DNA of 45,332 nucleotides. Origin: JAAZNF01 sp964561025. GTDB taxonomy: Bacteria; Myxococcota; B64-G9. This document shows, piece after piece, positions 39,201-45,332 of the stretch. A model generated the notes under the pieces. It had not been told where the DNA came from, did not search any database, and saw only the letters and a list, made by a program, of their open reading frames with translations. Location of the stretch: positions 1 through 45,332 of the forward strand of contig CAZLNM010000029.1 of assembly GCA_964561025.1 (NCBI GenBank). Direction: 5' to 3'. The position numbers and the translations under genes were made by a program. How positions within the stretch are numbered: the stretch's first letter is position 1; every line of letters starts with the position of its first letter.

Positions 39201-42200
39201 GGCCCTGGATCGCCTGGTGGAGCTGGATCGCAGCGAGGGCCGCTTGGAGGAGCTGGCGGACCACCTGGAGCGTCGCGCCGATCTGGAGGACGATCCGATG
39301 CGGCGCCGGGCCTGGCTGTGGGAGCTGGCCGAGGTGCTGGGCGCGGGGCTGGGCCAGGAGCGCGCCGCCGTGGCGGTGCTGCGCAGGATCCTGGAGCAGG
39401 ATCCCGACGACAACCGCTGTCTGGACCGACTGCAGCAGTACCTGGAAAAACTCGAGGAGTGGCGACCGGCGCTCGAGGTGTCGCGCCGGAGGCTCGAGCG
39501 GGCCGGTTCGGACGGCGAGCGGCTCGAGCTCTTGCTGCACCAGGCCGAGTTGAGCCAGGAGCGGCTCCAGGACGTCGAGGGCGCGATCGGGTCCCTGCGC
39601 CGCGCGGCGGCCCTGGCCGCCGACGATCCCCGCCCCCTGAAACGGCTGCGAGCCCTGGCGGCGCAACGCCGGGACGACGCGCTGCTGGCGGAGATTTACG
39701 AGGAACAATCGGCCCGCGAGATCGCGCCCGACGCCCGGCGCGGCTGGCTGCGGCAAGCCGGGCTGCTGTGGGCCGGCGCCGATCGGCCCAGGGAAGCGCA
39801 GCAGGCGTTTGGGCGTGTGCTCGATCTCTTCCCGGAGGACGCCGTCGCCCGCATGTTCCTGGCCCGGCTCATGGGGGAGGACCGCGCGGCGCTGCCCCAC
39901 CTGCGCTGGTTGCTTGCGAAAGACGGGCTGCTACCGCCGCCGCTCGAGGCGCGCTTGTTGCGCCGCCGGCTCCGTCTCGAGACCGATCTCGACCCCGAGG
40001 AGCGGATAGGGCTGTTGCAACGCCTGCTGCGGATCGAGGCCGCGGACACGGAGGCCTGGGAAGAGTTGATCCGTCTCTACCGGCGCACCAGTCAGCGGCC
40101 GGAGCTGATGGCGGCCCTGGCCCGGCTGGCGGCGCTACAGAGCGGCCCCCGTGCCGCCGATCTGTGGCGGGAGCGCGCCGAGTTGTTGCTGACCGACGGG
40201 CGGGTCTCCGAGGCGGCCGAGGCCCTGGCGCGGGCCGCCGCCGGAGAGGGAGAAGGGGCCTTCCGCGCCGCGGTGAAACTGGCCGAGCTACGGGAACGGG
40301 CGCTGCGGGATCCCGCGGGCGCCTTGCAGGCGCTGGAAGGCGCGTTGCGCCTGCGGGCGGACGACGCCGAGCTGCTCCGCTGGACCGTTCGGCTGGCCGC
40401 CGAGGAGCGGCGGTTCGAGACGGCCATGGCCGCGGCGGGACGCCTGGCCGCCATCGCCACGGTCCCGGCCGAGCAGGCCGAGTGGCGCGCGCGGCAGGGG
40501 CAGTTGTTGCGAGAGGCGGGGCGTTCCGAGGAGGCGCGGGCGTCCTTCGAGGCCGCGCTATCCCTCGACCCGGCCTGCCAGCCGGCGCAACAGGGGATGG
40601 AGGCGCTGCTTTCGGACCGGCCGGAGGCGCTGTGGGATTTCTATCTGCGGCGGGCGGACCAGGAAGGGGAGGGAGCGCAGCGCGTGGAGTGGCTGCTGCG
40701 GGCCGCCCGCCTGCTGGAATCTGCCGACCCCCGGCGCGCCCGCGAGGTGTTGCAGCGGGTGCTGAACATCGACAATGGCAACGCCGAGGCCCACGAGCGG
40801 TTGGCCCGCCTGCTGGGACAGGACGGCGAGTGGGACGAGCTTCTGCAGATCCTCTACCGTTTCCGCGAGCACGTGGCACAGGCCCCGCGGCAGGTGGCCA
40901 TCGCCTTCGAGATGGGCGAGATCTGCCGCGAGCACCTGAACGATCCGGTGCGGGCAGCGGTCCACTTCGAGTACTGCCTCAACATCGATCCCGAGCACGC
41001 CGGGGCGCTGGAGGAGCTGGCCGAGATCCGTTACCAGCAAAAGTCCTTACCCGAGGCGGCCCGCCTCTACCGGCGCCTGGGCGAGCGGGGCCTGGCGGCG
41101 AAGAGATTCTTGGCCGCCTTCCGCCTGGGCGAGGCCGCGGAGGCGGCCGGGGATTCTGCCGAGGCCCGGGAGCAGTACCGGCGCGCGATCGACAGCAACC
41201 CGACCTTCCTGCCGGCGCGGCAGAACCTGTGTCGTTTGTTGGAACAAGAAGGGGACCTGGAGGCGCTGGCGACCGAGATCCGCGGCATGATTTCCATCCT
41301 GCCGGAGGAGGGATTCGAGGCGCTGACCCTGGAGCTGTGGCGCGAGCTCGGTCGGACCCAGCGGCGCATGCTGCGCTTCGAGGAGGCGGCGCGTTGTTTC
41401 CACGAGGTGGCGCGGCGAAATCCTGCGGACCGGGAGGCCGTCGCCCGGCTCAAGGACTTCTATGCCAACCGCATGCGCTGGGAGGAGGCGGCCACCTGGG
41501 CGCGGCGCGAACTCGAGCTGGAGCCTCACGCCGAGGAGGCGCCGCAGCGCTGGGCCTTTTTGGGCAATCTGTACGCCACGAAGCTCAAGGATTCGACACG
41601 CGCAGAGGAGGCCTACCGGGCCGCGCTGTCGCTCGCCCCCGACCACCTCGAATACCGCCTCGCGCTGTTCGACCTCTTGCGCCAACGCGAGGCCTGGGCC
41701 GAGCTGCGGTCCGAAGGCGCTATCCTGTTGCGATCCCGCCTGGAGCCCGCCCGGGAGGCCGATATGCGCCGGGTGTTGGGGCGCGCCTGCCTGTTGCTGG
41801 GGGAGCGAGGCGAGGCCCTGGAACACCTGGAGCGTGTGCTGGCCCTGGGCCGGGCGGACCAGGCGCTCATCCAGGAGATCATGGAGTTGGCCCGGGCCGA
41901 GGGACGCTACCAGCGCTATGCTTCGCTCTACGGGCAGCTTTTGGAGTGGCGCATCGGCGCGGGCCTGCCTGTCGATGAGGCGGTGCGTCTCTACCGGGAG
42001 CTGGCTCAGATCTACTGGCAGAACCTCCACGAGCTCGATCGAGCCGCCGCCTGCTTGCGGCGGGCCCTGGAGCTCAAGCCCAAGGATGCCGAGCTGCTGC
42101 GGGCGTTGGGGACGATATACGCTTCGGACTTCGAGTCCTGCCAGGCGGCGCTGGAGGTCTTCGAGCAGCTCCGGGAGATGGAGCCTTTACGGGTGGATCA

Positions 42201-43215
42201 TTTCCGGGCGCTGGCCCGGTTGGAGTGGGCCCGCGGCGAGCGCGATCGATCGTTGTGGTACTTCGGCGGGGTGCGCTTCTTGGCGCCGGTGGACGCCGAG
42301 GCGCGACGCCTGATCTCGGCGGCGTCGCGCGCGCTGCGGCCGGCGCGCCCGCTCAACCGCGGCGAGTGGGACGAGATCGTGCTCCACCCCGCGGCCAACA
42401 ACCTGTTGCAGCGGGTGATGGCGGTGCTGGCGCCCTATCTCGAGCAGCTCTTCCCGGCCAACCTGGAGCGCTTCGGGGTGAAGGGGGACGACCTGGTGGA
42501 TCGCCACAACTTCCCCGAGGTTTACCAGGCCGTGGAGTACGCCCAGAACCTGGTGTCGGGCCGCTCGCTGAATGTCTTCGTCATCGCCCAGGGCGGGTAC
42601 CAGGCCTATCTGGACTGCGGCGGCACGCCGGCGCTGCTGGTGCCGCACGCGGTGGTCGAGCGAAGCACCGGGCCGGAGCTCACCTTCTTCCTGGCGCGGG
42701 AGGTGGCGGCCATCGCCATGGGCTGCGTGCTGCCGCTGCGCTTCTCGCCGGCCGATCGCATGCAGCTTCTGGTGTTGTTGTGCCACCTGGCCAACCCGGA
42801 CGCGCCGCCGCTGGCGCCGCTGCCACCCACCGCGCCGCAGTACCTCCAGGCCATCCGCCAGGTGACGCCGCCCGAGATCCTGGAGATGCTCTCCCCCTTG
42901 CTGCGGCGTCTCTCACTGGAGCTGTCCCCCGCGGGGGTGGAGCGCTGGCTCCAGGGCGTGCGGCACACCGCGGCCCGGGTGGCGCTCATCGCCTGCGGCG
43001 ATCTCAACGCCGCCATGGCCGTCTCCGCCCGGGGCAGCGAGGCCGCCGGTGGCCGAGAGCTGGCCTTCATCCCCGACCGGGCGCTACTCCTCGAGCGCGA
43101 TCCGGCCATGCGGGAGCTGTTCGACTTCGCCTTCTCCACGCCTTTCTTGCGCCTGCGGCAGGCGCTGGCGGAAGAGGCGCGGCCCCACAAAAAGTCCGCG
43201 CCGCCGAAGCCTTGA
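33214..43215 (+). CDS. Giant TPR-repeat protein with degenerate M48-like C-terminal domain
   Basis: The product has 3333 aa from ATG 33214 (AGGTG upstream); GTG 33208 is possible. Residues 1-250 form a beta-rich domain (SLAEKDLESLL, SLEEGFGRLEG, IRVLLADIRFFGWV) faintly like LmeA/DUF2993 lipid-binding proteins. From about 260 to 3030 the chain is a nearly continuous array of tetratricopeptide-like helical pairs (for example ALEYDPADLEALELLVRI, LYRRVLELAPANEEALE, ALELKPKDAELLRALGTIY). Residues 3050-3330 resemble an M48 peptidase: NVFVIAQGGYQAYLDCGG (from 3120), then ELTFFLAREVAAIAMG, where the zinc motif HExxH reads R3162-E-V-A-A. The peptidase is thus inactive by sequence. No signal peptide or TM is seen, so a cytoplasmic scaffold is likely. 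Large TPR proteins such as AgmK act in myxobacterial motility, but homology is not established. Confidence 0.85.
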   Translation: MSEQDGKPQILPDPAQEGSQRQGNSLGFDLEFSDGLAQVSLRDRRLAGGVVLERLRLEIPSVRFPFDVSGGAERFRHQRCRLLEMRLSLAEKDLESLLLGALDPARHGIREPRLSLEEGFGRLEGTFVSGEQTAPFSLRFFLQTGAGLGIRVLLADIRFFGWVSEVPLMLAVRLAQALKPLSLRAVAPAVLELDPVSDLLRRLLPRHGWKIPDLEEARVLQARIHRGRLLVVVRRPGFSAEREPAVTAEPPEILREATSFAAQAEIFAEAERALAEGRLPVARALYLGRGSVEPAGELPARRLLEIALARPEHFADLEPAVDDALRFHPGFVPALLARAVMLEKTAQALAAEAYRAVGEACAGRGERRDAVLALDRAVELWRPRDVAQAIACAERILALDPDHPATLRRLLDLYSEAGRHYRAVRVGLRLLKLLNEPAEVAACHRRIGSLYLAHFQDPERARRHLEAALEYDPADLEALELLVRIQRDRGQPARAAALLERVVELARQRQDPRQLQFRLEAARIWEEDLDDPAAALVQYQRVLEEQPDHLHSLYRAGALAARSGLWERAVEYLGRLLDLQQAGRPSPDEVITSACLILGRGYLKLPGGAAEARIFLDRAVELAPRDITVWNELERLDREEQNHADLLRVLEHKAELCERPEEALGIVLEAARLAERAVADRGRAERLYRRVLELAPANEEALESLSLMLRESRRSEELAELLERSAAGISDPRRAASVLSELAQLRLALDDEDGAVAALESALTREPGNARIRESLLLLLREPGREAAFVEQVGRMDATVVDGKTLGALWQERAERQRGALHDLAGAFSSLQRALEFDPDRRPVWHLLAELAEAAEQWPEARRALRRLMEFEEPLSPEESKALWRRLARVEHRLENRDAAIAALQELARLDPRDPSVDWLFELLRDDNRFADLAEAYQRRALALSGEEAATLFTASAALLAEKLSRFEESAEAYRRAVDAAPESPAAPARLASLQRVLTGLQRFEAVAEVLRQRIERAAPRERPAMWLALGALREARLGDAPGAEECFGEALRGDPEYLPALLLLSRRAFERRDFEKVLELCARALRVGAERGTLAGERRAAVALDAARAAWELERYPEARDRYWEYLECYAARQFQGAAHESFERLELLLREVRDFERLALLYRRWLGTGATAERQAGLERSLALLLFDHLEQPEEAIRLLGQRVQASAQDQDAVRDYLRLLRESGRFEALAALLEEQADQAGDERERLSRREELAELYQLRLGRPEEAARHLRTLLQRGYAPARERLVAICRQEGWHAELVELLRAQADAASDPSEAANLLIEAAQLSRDRLRDPALARTCLERARELSPRPEIALQLIELYSEGEEVERRLELLREAVQAAEDPEERRTCLLRFASLCKTRPEGRAEAIDALREAWDIRPDATLAMQLQPLLEQAQDFDGVADLEEFLVDEAPDDAERARRVHRLGLLYRDRLETPERAEEAFAQATRWDPKAPDHWRELCALLWQRQAWEDFLIAAQALVELLEPGRERGELLGRMALARLRTGQRWGEVRALAERASGESESPDAVWSELAQVAEQLERPADAAGALEELLQRNPPSQTGLLRRLLSLRLRASDDAGAVSACERLLDREPLDGAALATLQNLYRRLGRHRDLARLLSEQAERLAGDEAAAVWLEAATSLEQADDGAGAEQLLRRALSLLPQHTGLQQRRIALLHRLQALDELEEWLPQLSDAVLQQEEARGAVETLWQARHDQGDDERRLARCRLVLRSLPDHAPALQQAAELSESLGQAEEAELYWQRLDPVVRDPDPSLREKLDLKLAALDFARGRPEEAERRLRRCLASRPDHPEARSLLHKIFTGARRFADQVELLLSEAERTTDASERIEKWLQAAGLLERELGDPQGAIRVLRRVVGAEPGSVDAWRRLAQLYRLVDEPANQHEAWLRIARMAPEGERLAALQKAARLAEEVLRDPLAARSTWESLLELDPRQREALDRLVELDRSEGRLEELADHLERRADLEDDPMRRRAWLWELAEVLGAGLGQERAAVAVLRRILEQDPDDNRCLDRLQQYLEKLEEWRPALEVSRRRLERAGSDGERLELLLHQAELSQERLQDVEGAIGSLRRAAALAADDPRPLKRLRALAAQRRDDALLAEIYEEQSAREIAPDARRGWLRQAGLLWAGADRPREAQQAFGRVLDLFPEDAVARMFLARLMGEDRAALPHLRWLLAKDGLLPPPLEARLLRRRLRLETDLDPEERIGLLQRLLRIEAADTEAWEELIRLYRRTSQRPELMAALARLAALQSGPRAADLWRERAELLLTDGRVSEAAEALARAAAGEGEGAFRAAVKLAELRERALRDPAGALQALEGALRLRADDAELLRWTVRLAAEERRFETAMAAAGRLAAIATVPAEQAEWRARQGQLLREAGRSEEARASFEAALSLDPACQPAQQGMEALLSDRPEALWDFYLRRADQEGEGAQRVEWLLRAARLLESADPRRAREVLQRVLNIDNGNAEAHERLARLLGQDGEWDELLQILYRFREHVAQAPRQVAIAFEMGEICREHLNDPVRAAVHFEYCLNIDPEHAGALEELAEIRYQQKSLPEAARLYRRLGERGLAAKRFLAAFRLGEAAEAAGDSAEAREQYRRAIDSNPTFLPARQNLCRLLEQEGDLEALATEIRGMISILPEEGFEALTLELWRELGRTQRRMLRFEEAARCFHEVARRNPADREAVARLKDFYANRMRWEEAATWARRELELEPHAEEAPQRWAFLGNLYATKLKDSTRAEEAYRAALSLAPDHLEYRLALFDLLRQREAWAELRSEGAILLRSRLEPAREADMRRVLGRACLLLGERGEALEHLERVLALGRADQALIQEIMELARAEGRYQRYASLYGQLLEWRIGAGLPVDEAVRLYRELAQIYWQNLHELDRAAACLRRALELKPKDAELLRALGTIYASDFESCQAALEVFEQLREMEPLRVDHFRALARLEWARGERDRSLWYFGGVRFLAPVDAEARRLISAASRALRPARPLNRGEWDEIVLHPAANNLLQRVMAVLAPYLEQLFPANLERFGVKGDDLVDRHNFPEVYQAVEYAQNLVSGRSLNVFVIAQGGYQAYLDCGGTPALLVPHAVVERSTGPELTFFLAREVAAIAMGCVLPLRFSPADRMQLLVLLCHLANPDAPPLAPLPPTAPQYLQAIRQVTPPEILEMLSPLLRRLSLELSPAGVERWLQGVRHTAARVALIACGDLNAAMAVSARGSEAAGGRELAFIPDRALLLERDPAMRELFDFAFSTPFLRLRQALAEEARPHKKSAPPKP

Positions 43216-43380
43216 ACCCGAATGGCCGCGGTGGGCACCCTACCCCGCACTTGTCCGCGCTGGTCGCATGGACCCCGCGGTCGGTAACGCCACAAGATGT
43301 TCACGTGGACGAGGCAGGTTTTTCGTGGGAAATGAGCGAAGGCATGACACGGAGGGAGGGGCGGGAGACGGGGACCGCAC

Positions 43381-44736
43381 TCACTCGCTGCGCTCGAGGA
43401 TGATCATCTCCACCCGGCGGTTCATGCTGCGGCCCTTCTCGGTGGCGTTCGAGGCGATGGGGCGGGTGAGGCCGAAACCCTTGGCCACCAGGCGTTCGGG
43501 CTCGATGCCCTTGCCCACCAGGTAGGCCACCACCGCCTCGGCCCGCCGCTGGCTGAGCGAGAGGTTGTAGGGCGCGGAGCCCACCGAGTCGGTGTGGCCT
43601 TCGATCTGCAGCTTGGTGATCTCCGGGTGCTGGCGCAGGGCGGCCACTACCTGATCGAGCAGCGGGAAGGATTCCTTCTTGATGATGGCCTTGTTGGTCT
43701 CGAAGTGGATCTTCTCGCGCAGCTCGAAGCTCTCCTGGCGCACCACCACCTTGATCTGGTTCTTGCTGGGACAGCCGTCGAACTCGGGCTTGCCCTTCTG
43801 GTCGGGGCACTTGTCGATGCGGTCGGGGATGCCGTCGCCGTCGCTGTCGGCCTCGGGGCAGCCCTGGTTCGAGGCCGGGCCGGGCTCCTTGGGACAGCGA
43901 TCCTCGCGATCCTTGAGCCCGTCGCCGTCGCTGTCCTTGTCCACCGGGCACCCCTGGTTGGAGGCGGGCCCAGGCTCCTGCGGACAGGCGTCCTCGCGGT
44001 CCACCACCCCGTCCGAGTCGGTGTCGGTTTCCGGGCAACCCCGGTTGGACTCCGGTCCCCACACGTCGGGGCACTTGTCCTGCGCGTCGGGCACGCCGTC
44101 GCCGTCCCGGTCCGCGGGCGGGCGGATCTCGCGCGCCTCGTTGAAGGAGAAGGTGTAGCGCAGGGTGAAGAACGCCGCCGCGGCCACGTCGCCCCGGGTG
44201 GGCATGATCAGGGCGTTGGCCTCCACGCCCACCGAGAAGTGGCGCAGGGCGGTGTACCACTCGAGCGCGCCGCCTGCGATGAGCACGACGTCGCTTTTCC
44301 CGGCCACCTCGATGCCCTGCACCGTCTTGGGGCTGGCGGCCAGGTATCCGGCCCCGGCCTGAACCGAGGCGAAGAAGCGCTCGGTGGCGAGAAGCGCGAA
44401 CTGGGCGCCGCCCCACACCGCGTTGTGGTCGAAATCCATGGAGATGGTGGAGCCCCGGACGTTCTGGTCGGTCGAGGAGTAATGGATGGTCATGAAGCCG
44501 GCCTTCAGGCGGAACACGTCGGTGACATCCCAGCCGCCCTCCAGGCCCACCAGGACGCCGGGGACGGGATCGCCCGCCGGCGGATTGAAGTCCACCGCGC
44601 CGCCGAGGTGCAGGCCCAGGGTGAGGCCCTTCTCCACGGGGCGGATCACCTGAAAGCGAGGGGACTGCGCCTGCGCCGCCGGGGCGGTGAACAACACTAG
44701 CCATCCCAGCCACCCGATGAGGAGCGGTCTTCCCAT
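43381..44736 (-). CDS. OmpA-family outer-membrane protein with thrombospondin type 3 repeats
   Basis: The start is ATG 44736, with GGGAGG upstream and a signal peptide (cut near AQA, residue 23). Residues about 25-250 are an eight-strand-like beta barrel with alternating hydrophobic strands (LTLGLHLGGAVDF, VFRLKAGFMTIHY, FFASVQAGAGYLA, AAAFFTLRYTFSF). Residues about 258-370 hold four calcium-binding thrombospondin type 3 repeats (DRDGDGVPDAQDKCPD, DTDSDGVVDREDACP, DSDGDGLKDREDRCP, DSDGDGIPDRIDKCPD). Residues 375-451 and before are the OmpA C-terminal peptidoglycan-binding domain (IHFETNKAIIKKES, IEGHTDSVGS with the key Asp, LSQRRAEAV and NRRVEM with the key Arg). 451 aa. It tethers the outer membrane to the cell wall. 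Confidence 0.92.
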   Translation of the reverse strand: MGRPLLIGWLGWLVLFTAPAAQAQSPRFQVIRPVEKGLTLGLHLGGAVDFNPPAGDPVPGVLVGLEGGWDVTDVFRLKAGFMTIHYSSTDQNVRGSTISMDFDHNAVWGGAQFALLATERFFASVQAGAGYLAASPKTVQGIEVAGKSDVVLIAGGALEWYTALRHFSVGVEANALIMPTRGDVAAAAFFTLRYTFSFNEAREIRPPADRDGDGVPDAQDKCPDVWGPESNRGCPETDTDSDGVVDREDACPQEPGPASNQGCPVDKDSDGDGLKDREDRCPKEPGPASNQGCPEADSDGDGIPDRIDKCPDQKGKPEFDGCPSKNQIKVVVRQESFELREKIHFETNKAIIKKESFPLLDQVVAALRQHPEITKLQIEGHTDSVGSAPYNLSLSQRRAEAVVAYLVGKGIEPERLVAKGFGLTRPIASNATEKGRSMNRRVEMIILERSE

Positions 44737-44767
44737 GAGCCTCCCGCTGCGCCAGCCAACCGGTACC

Positions 44768-44796
44768 AGGGTACCCCAGCGGATTTGAAGGATCAA
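44768..44796 (-). promoter_or_regulatory. Sigma-70-type promoter of the OmpA-family gene
   Basis: The -35 is TTGATC (44796-44791) and the -10 is TACCCT (44773-44768), with a 17-bp spacer. The leader is about 25 nt. The -10 is identical to that of cdnL. Confidence 0.55.
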
Positions 44797-44915
44797 CATT
44801 CTTGTCCTGGAATGGATCCGGTCGGGTCCGGGTTGCGCCGGCCGGCGGGTTGTGGCATTTTCATCGCCGGATGGTGACCGCCGGACGCTCCGGGCGGGAG
44901 AGTGGGGATCGCGAC

Positions 44916-45227
44916 ATGGTCCGGGACAAGACGAGTCGGCGTCCTCAAAAACCAAGGCCCGATCTCCAGGAGATCGTCGAGGTGCTGGCCGCGGCCTCCC
45001 TGCGCGGCTCCCTGCGGGAGGCGGAGCGCGCCCTGCTCAAGCGCTTTTTGCAACGGGAGCCGAAATTGCGCCCGGATCGCCCGTCCCCGCTGGACGAGCG
45101 CTTCTGCCCGGTGTGCATGTTGCGCCTGGGCGAGCCGCGGCCCGAGATCTGCCCGGGGTGCGGCGTGGTGCTCGAGGCGGCCTGGGCCGAGAGGCGGCGC
45201 TTGCTGCGGCGCCAGAAAGAGCGCTGA
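44916..45227 (+). CDS. Small zinc-ribbon protein upstream of a Ser/Thr kinase
   Basis: ATG 44916 (GGGGAT upstream) gives 103 aa; ATG 44871 in frame would add 15 residues. The first 60 residues are basic and helical (DLQEIVEVLAAASLRGSL, REAERALLKRFLQREPK). Then comes a four-Cys zinc ribbon, CPVCMLRLGEPRPEICPGCG, and a helical Arg-rich end (AERRRLLRRQKER). The CxxC...CxxC knuckle is typical of small nucleic-acid- or protein-binding modules; no more specific family is recognised. Its stop lies 3 bp before the GTG of the kinase, so the two are translationally coupled and probably act together. Confidence 0.65.
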   Translation: MVRDKTSRRPQKPRPDLQEIVEVLAAASLRGSLREAERALLKRFLQREPKLRPDRPSPLDERFCPVCMLRLGEPRPEICPGCGVVLEAAWAERRRLLRRQKER

Positions 45228-45230
45228 GCC

Positions 45231-45332
45231 GTGAGCGGGCCCTACCTGGAGATCATCGATCGGGTCGGCGAAGGGGATCTCTTCGAGGTCTTCCTGGCCA
45301 GGCTGTGCACCCCCAGTGGAAAACACCTGGTC
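45231..45332 (+). CDS. Ser/Thr protein kinase, N-terminal 34 codons (3' partial)
   Basis: GTG 45231 starts a frame open to the window edge. YLEIIDRVGEGDLFEVFLAR reads as the glycine-rich loop of a Hanks-type kinase (consensus IDRIGEGGMAEVFLAR in myxobacterial kinases), followed by a strand that should lead to the VAIK lysine beyond the window. The second and third glycine positions are Asp and Leu (GEGDLF), so the loop is slightly divergent. Such kinases make the phosphothreonines bound by FHA domains, like those of the activator at 21968. Only the first beta strands can be judged. Confidence 0.62.
   Translation, partial: MSGPYLEIIDRVGEGDLFEVFLARLCTPSGKHLV

Noticed and set aside
43216..43380. 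Intrinsic terminator between the giant TPR gene and the OmpA-family gene
   Set aside because: GC-rich partial stems can be drawn, but none is perfect over more than a few base pairs or followed by a T-run.

Overview
The window is high-GC, densely coded bacterial DNA, most likely chromosomal DNA of a myxobacterium-like (Myxococcota/Deltaproteobacteria) organism. Four signals point there. A CdnL protein has the length of the Myxococcus xanthus protein and its conserved tryptophan at residue 88. An AglZ/FrzS-type pseudo-receiver coiled-coil protein is present. An inverted repeat matches the published M. xanthus LexA box at 14 of 17 positions. Very large Cys-rich and TPR-rich exported or scaffold proteins are typical of this group. 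I see no tRNA, rRNA, insertion sequence, phage gene or CRISPR array.

Layout. 1-621: 3' end of a MetV-like / MTHFR C-terminal-domain gene. 762-4760 (minus): two-gene unit of a 71-aa protein and the AglZ-like protein, divergent from a two-subunit CoA-transferase (4917-6738). 6840-7328: cdnL, overlapping tail to tail with an SOS-box-controlled RecA/ImuA-like gene (minus), itself preceded by an Sfp-type phosphopantetheinyl transferase (minus). 8823-14861: a kelch-like lipoprotein, then a 1427-aa lipoprotein with about 23 Cys-rich repeats and a predicted six-bladed propeller. 14888-16923: Smr-domain protein facing inosine-guanosine kinase gsk.

17130-21745 is a tight six-gene operon of Tad-type (pseudo)pilins: two TadE-like proteins, one Tad/TadG-like protein, an exported protein, a twin-CX3C Cys protein and a Flp-like mini-pilin. 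It is followed by a sigma-54 activator with two FHA domains. A candidate sigma-54 promoter lies upstream of the pilin operon. 23795-25531 (minus): MBL-fold hydrolase and two small exported proteins. 25677-29546: a second large Cys-rich lipoprotein. 29631-32459: CpaF/TadA ATPase with a repetitive tail, a one-TM protein and an exported NADase-type glycan-binding-like protein. 32466-33008 (minus): HicB-like protein with an Arg/Gly-rich tail. 33214-43215: a 3333-aa TPR protein ending in a degenerate M48-peptidase-like domain. 43381-44736 (minus): OmpA-family protein with thrombospondin type 3 repeats. 44916-45332: zinc-ribbon protein and the first codons of a Ser/Thr kinase.

Nearly every transcription unit has a readable sigma-70-type promoter with a TTG-type -35, 17-18 bp spacing and a -10 beginning TA (often TACNNT). 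Several give leaderless or nearly leaderless mRNAs. The best candidate for an undescribed system is the compact Tad-like operon with its double-FHA sigma-54 activator. It lacks a visible platform, secretin and protease, and the only matching ATPase (CpaF) is 8 kb away with unusual partners. All calls come from reading motifs by eye; no database search was run.
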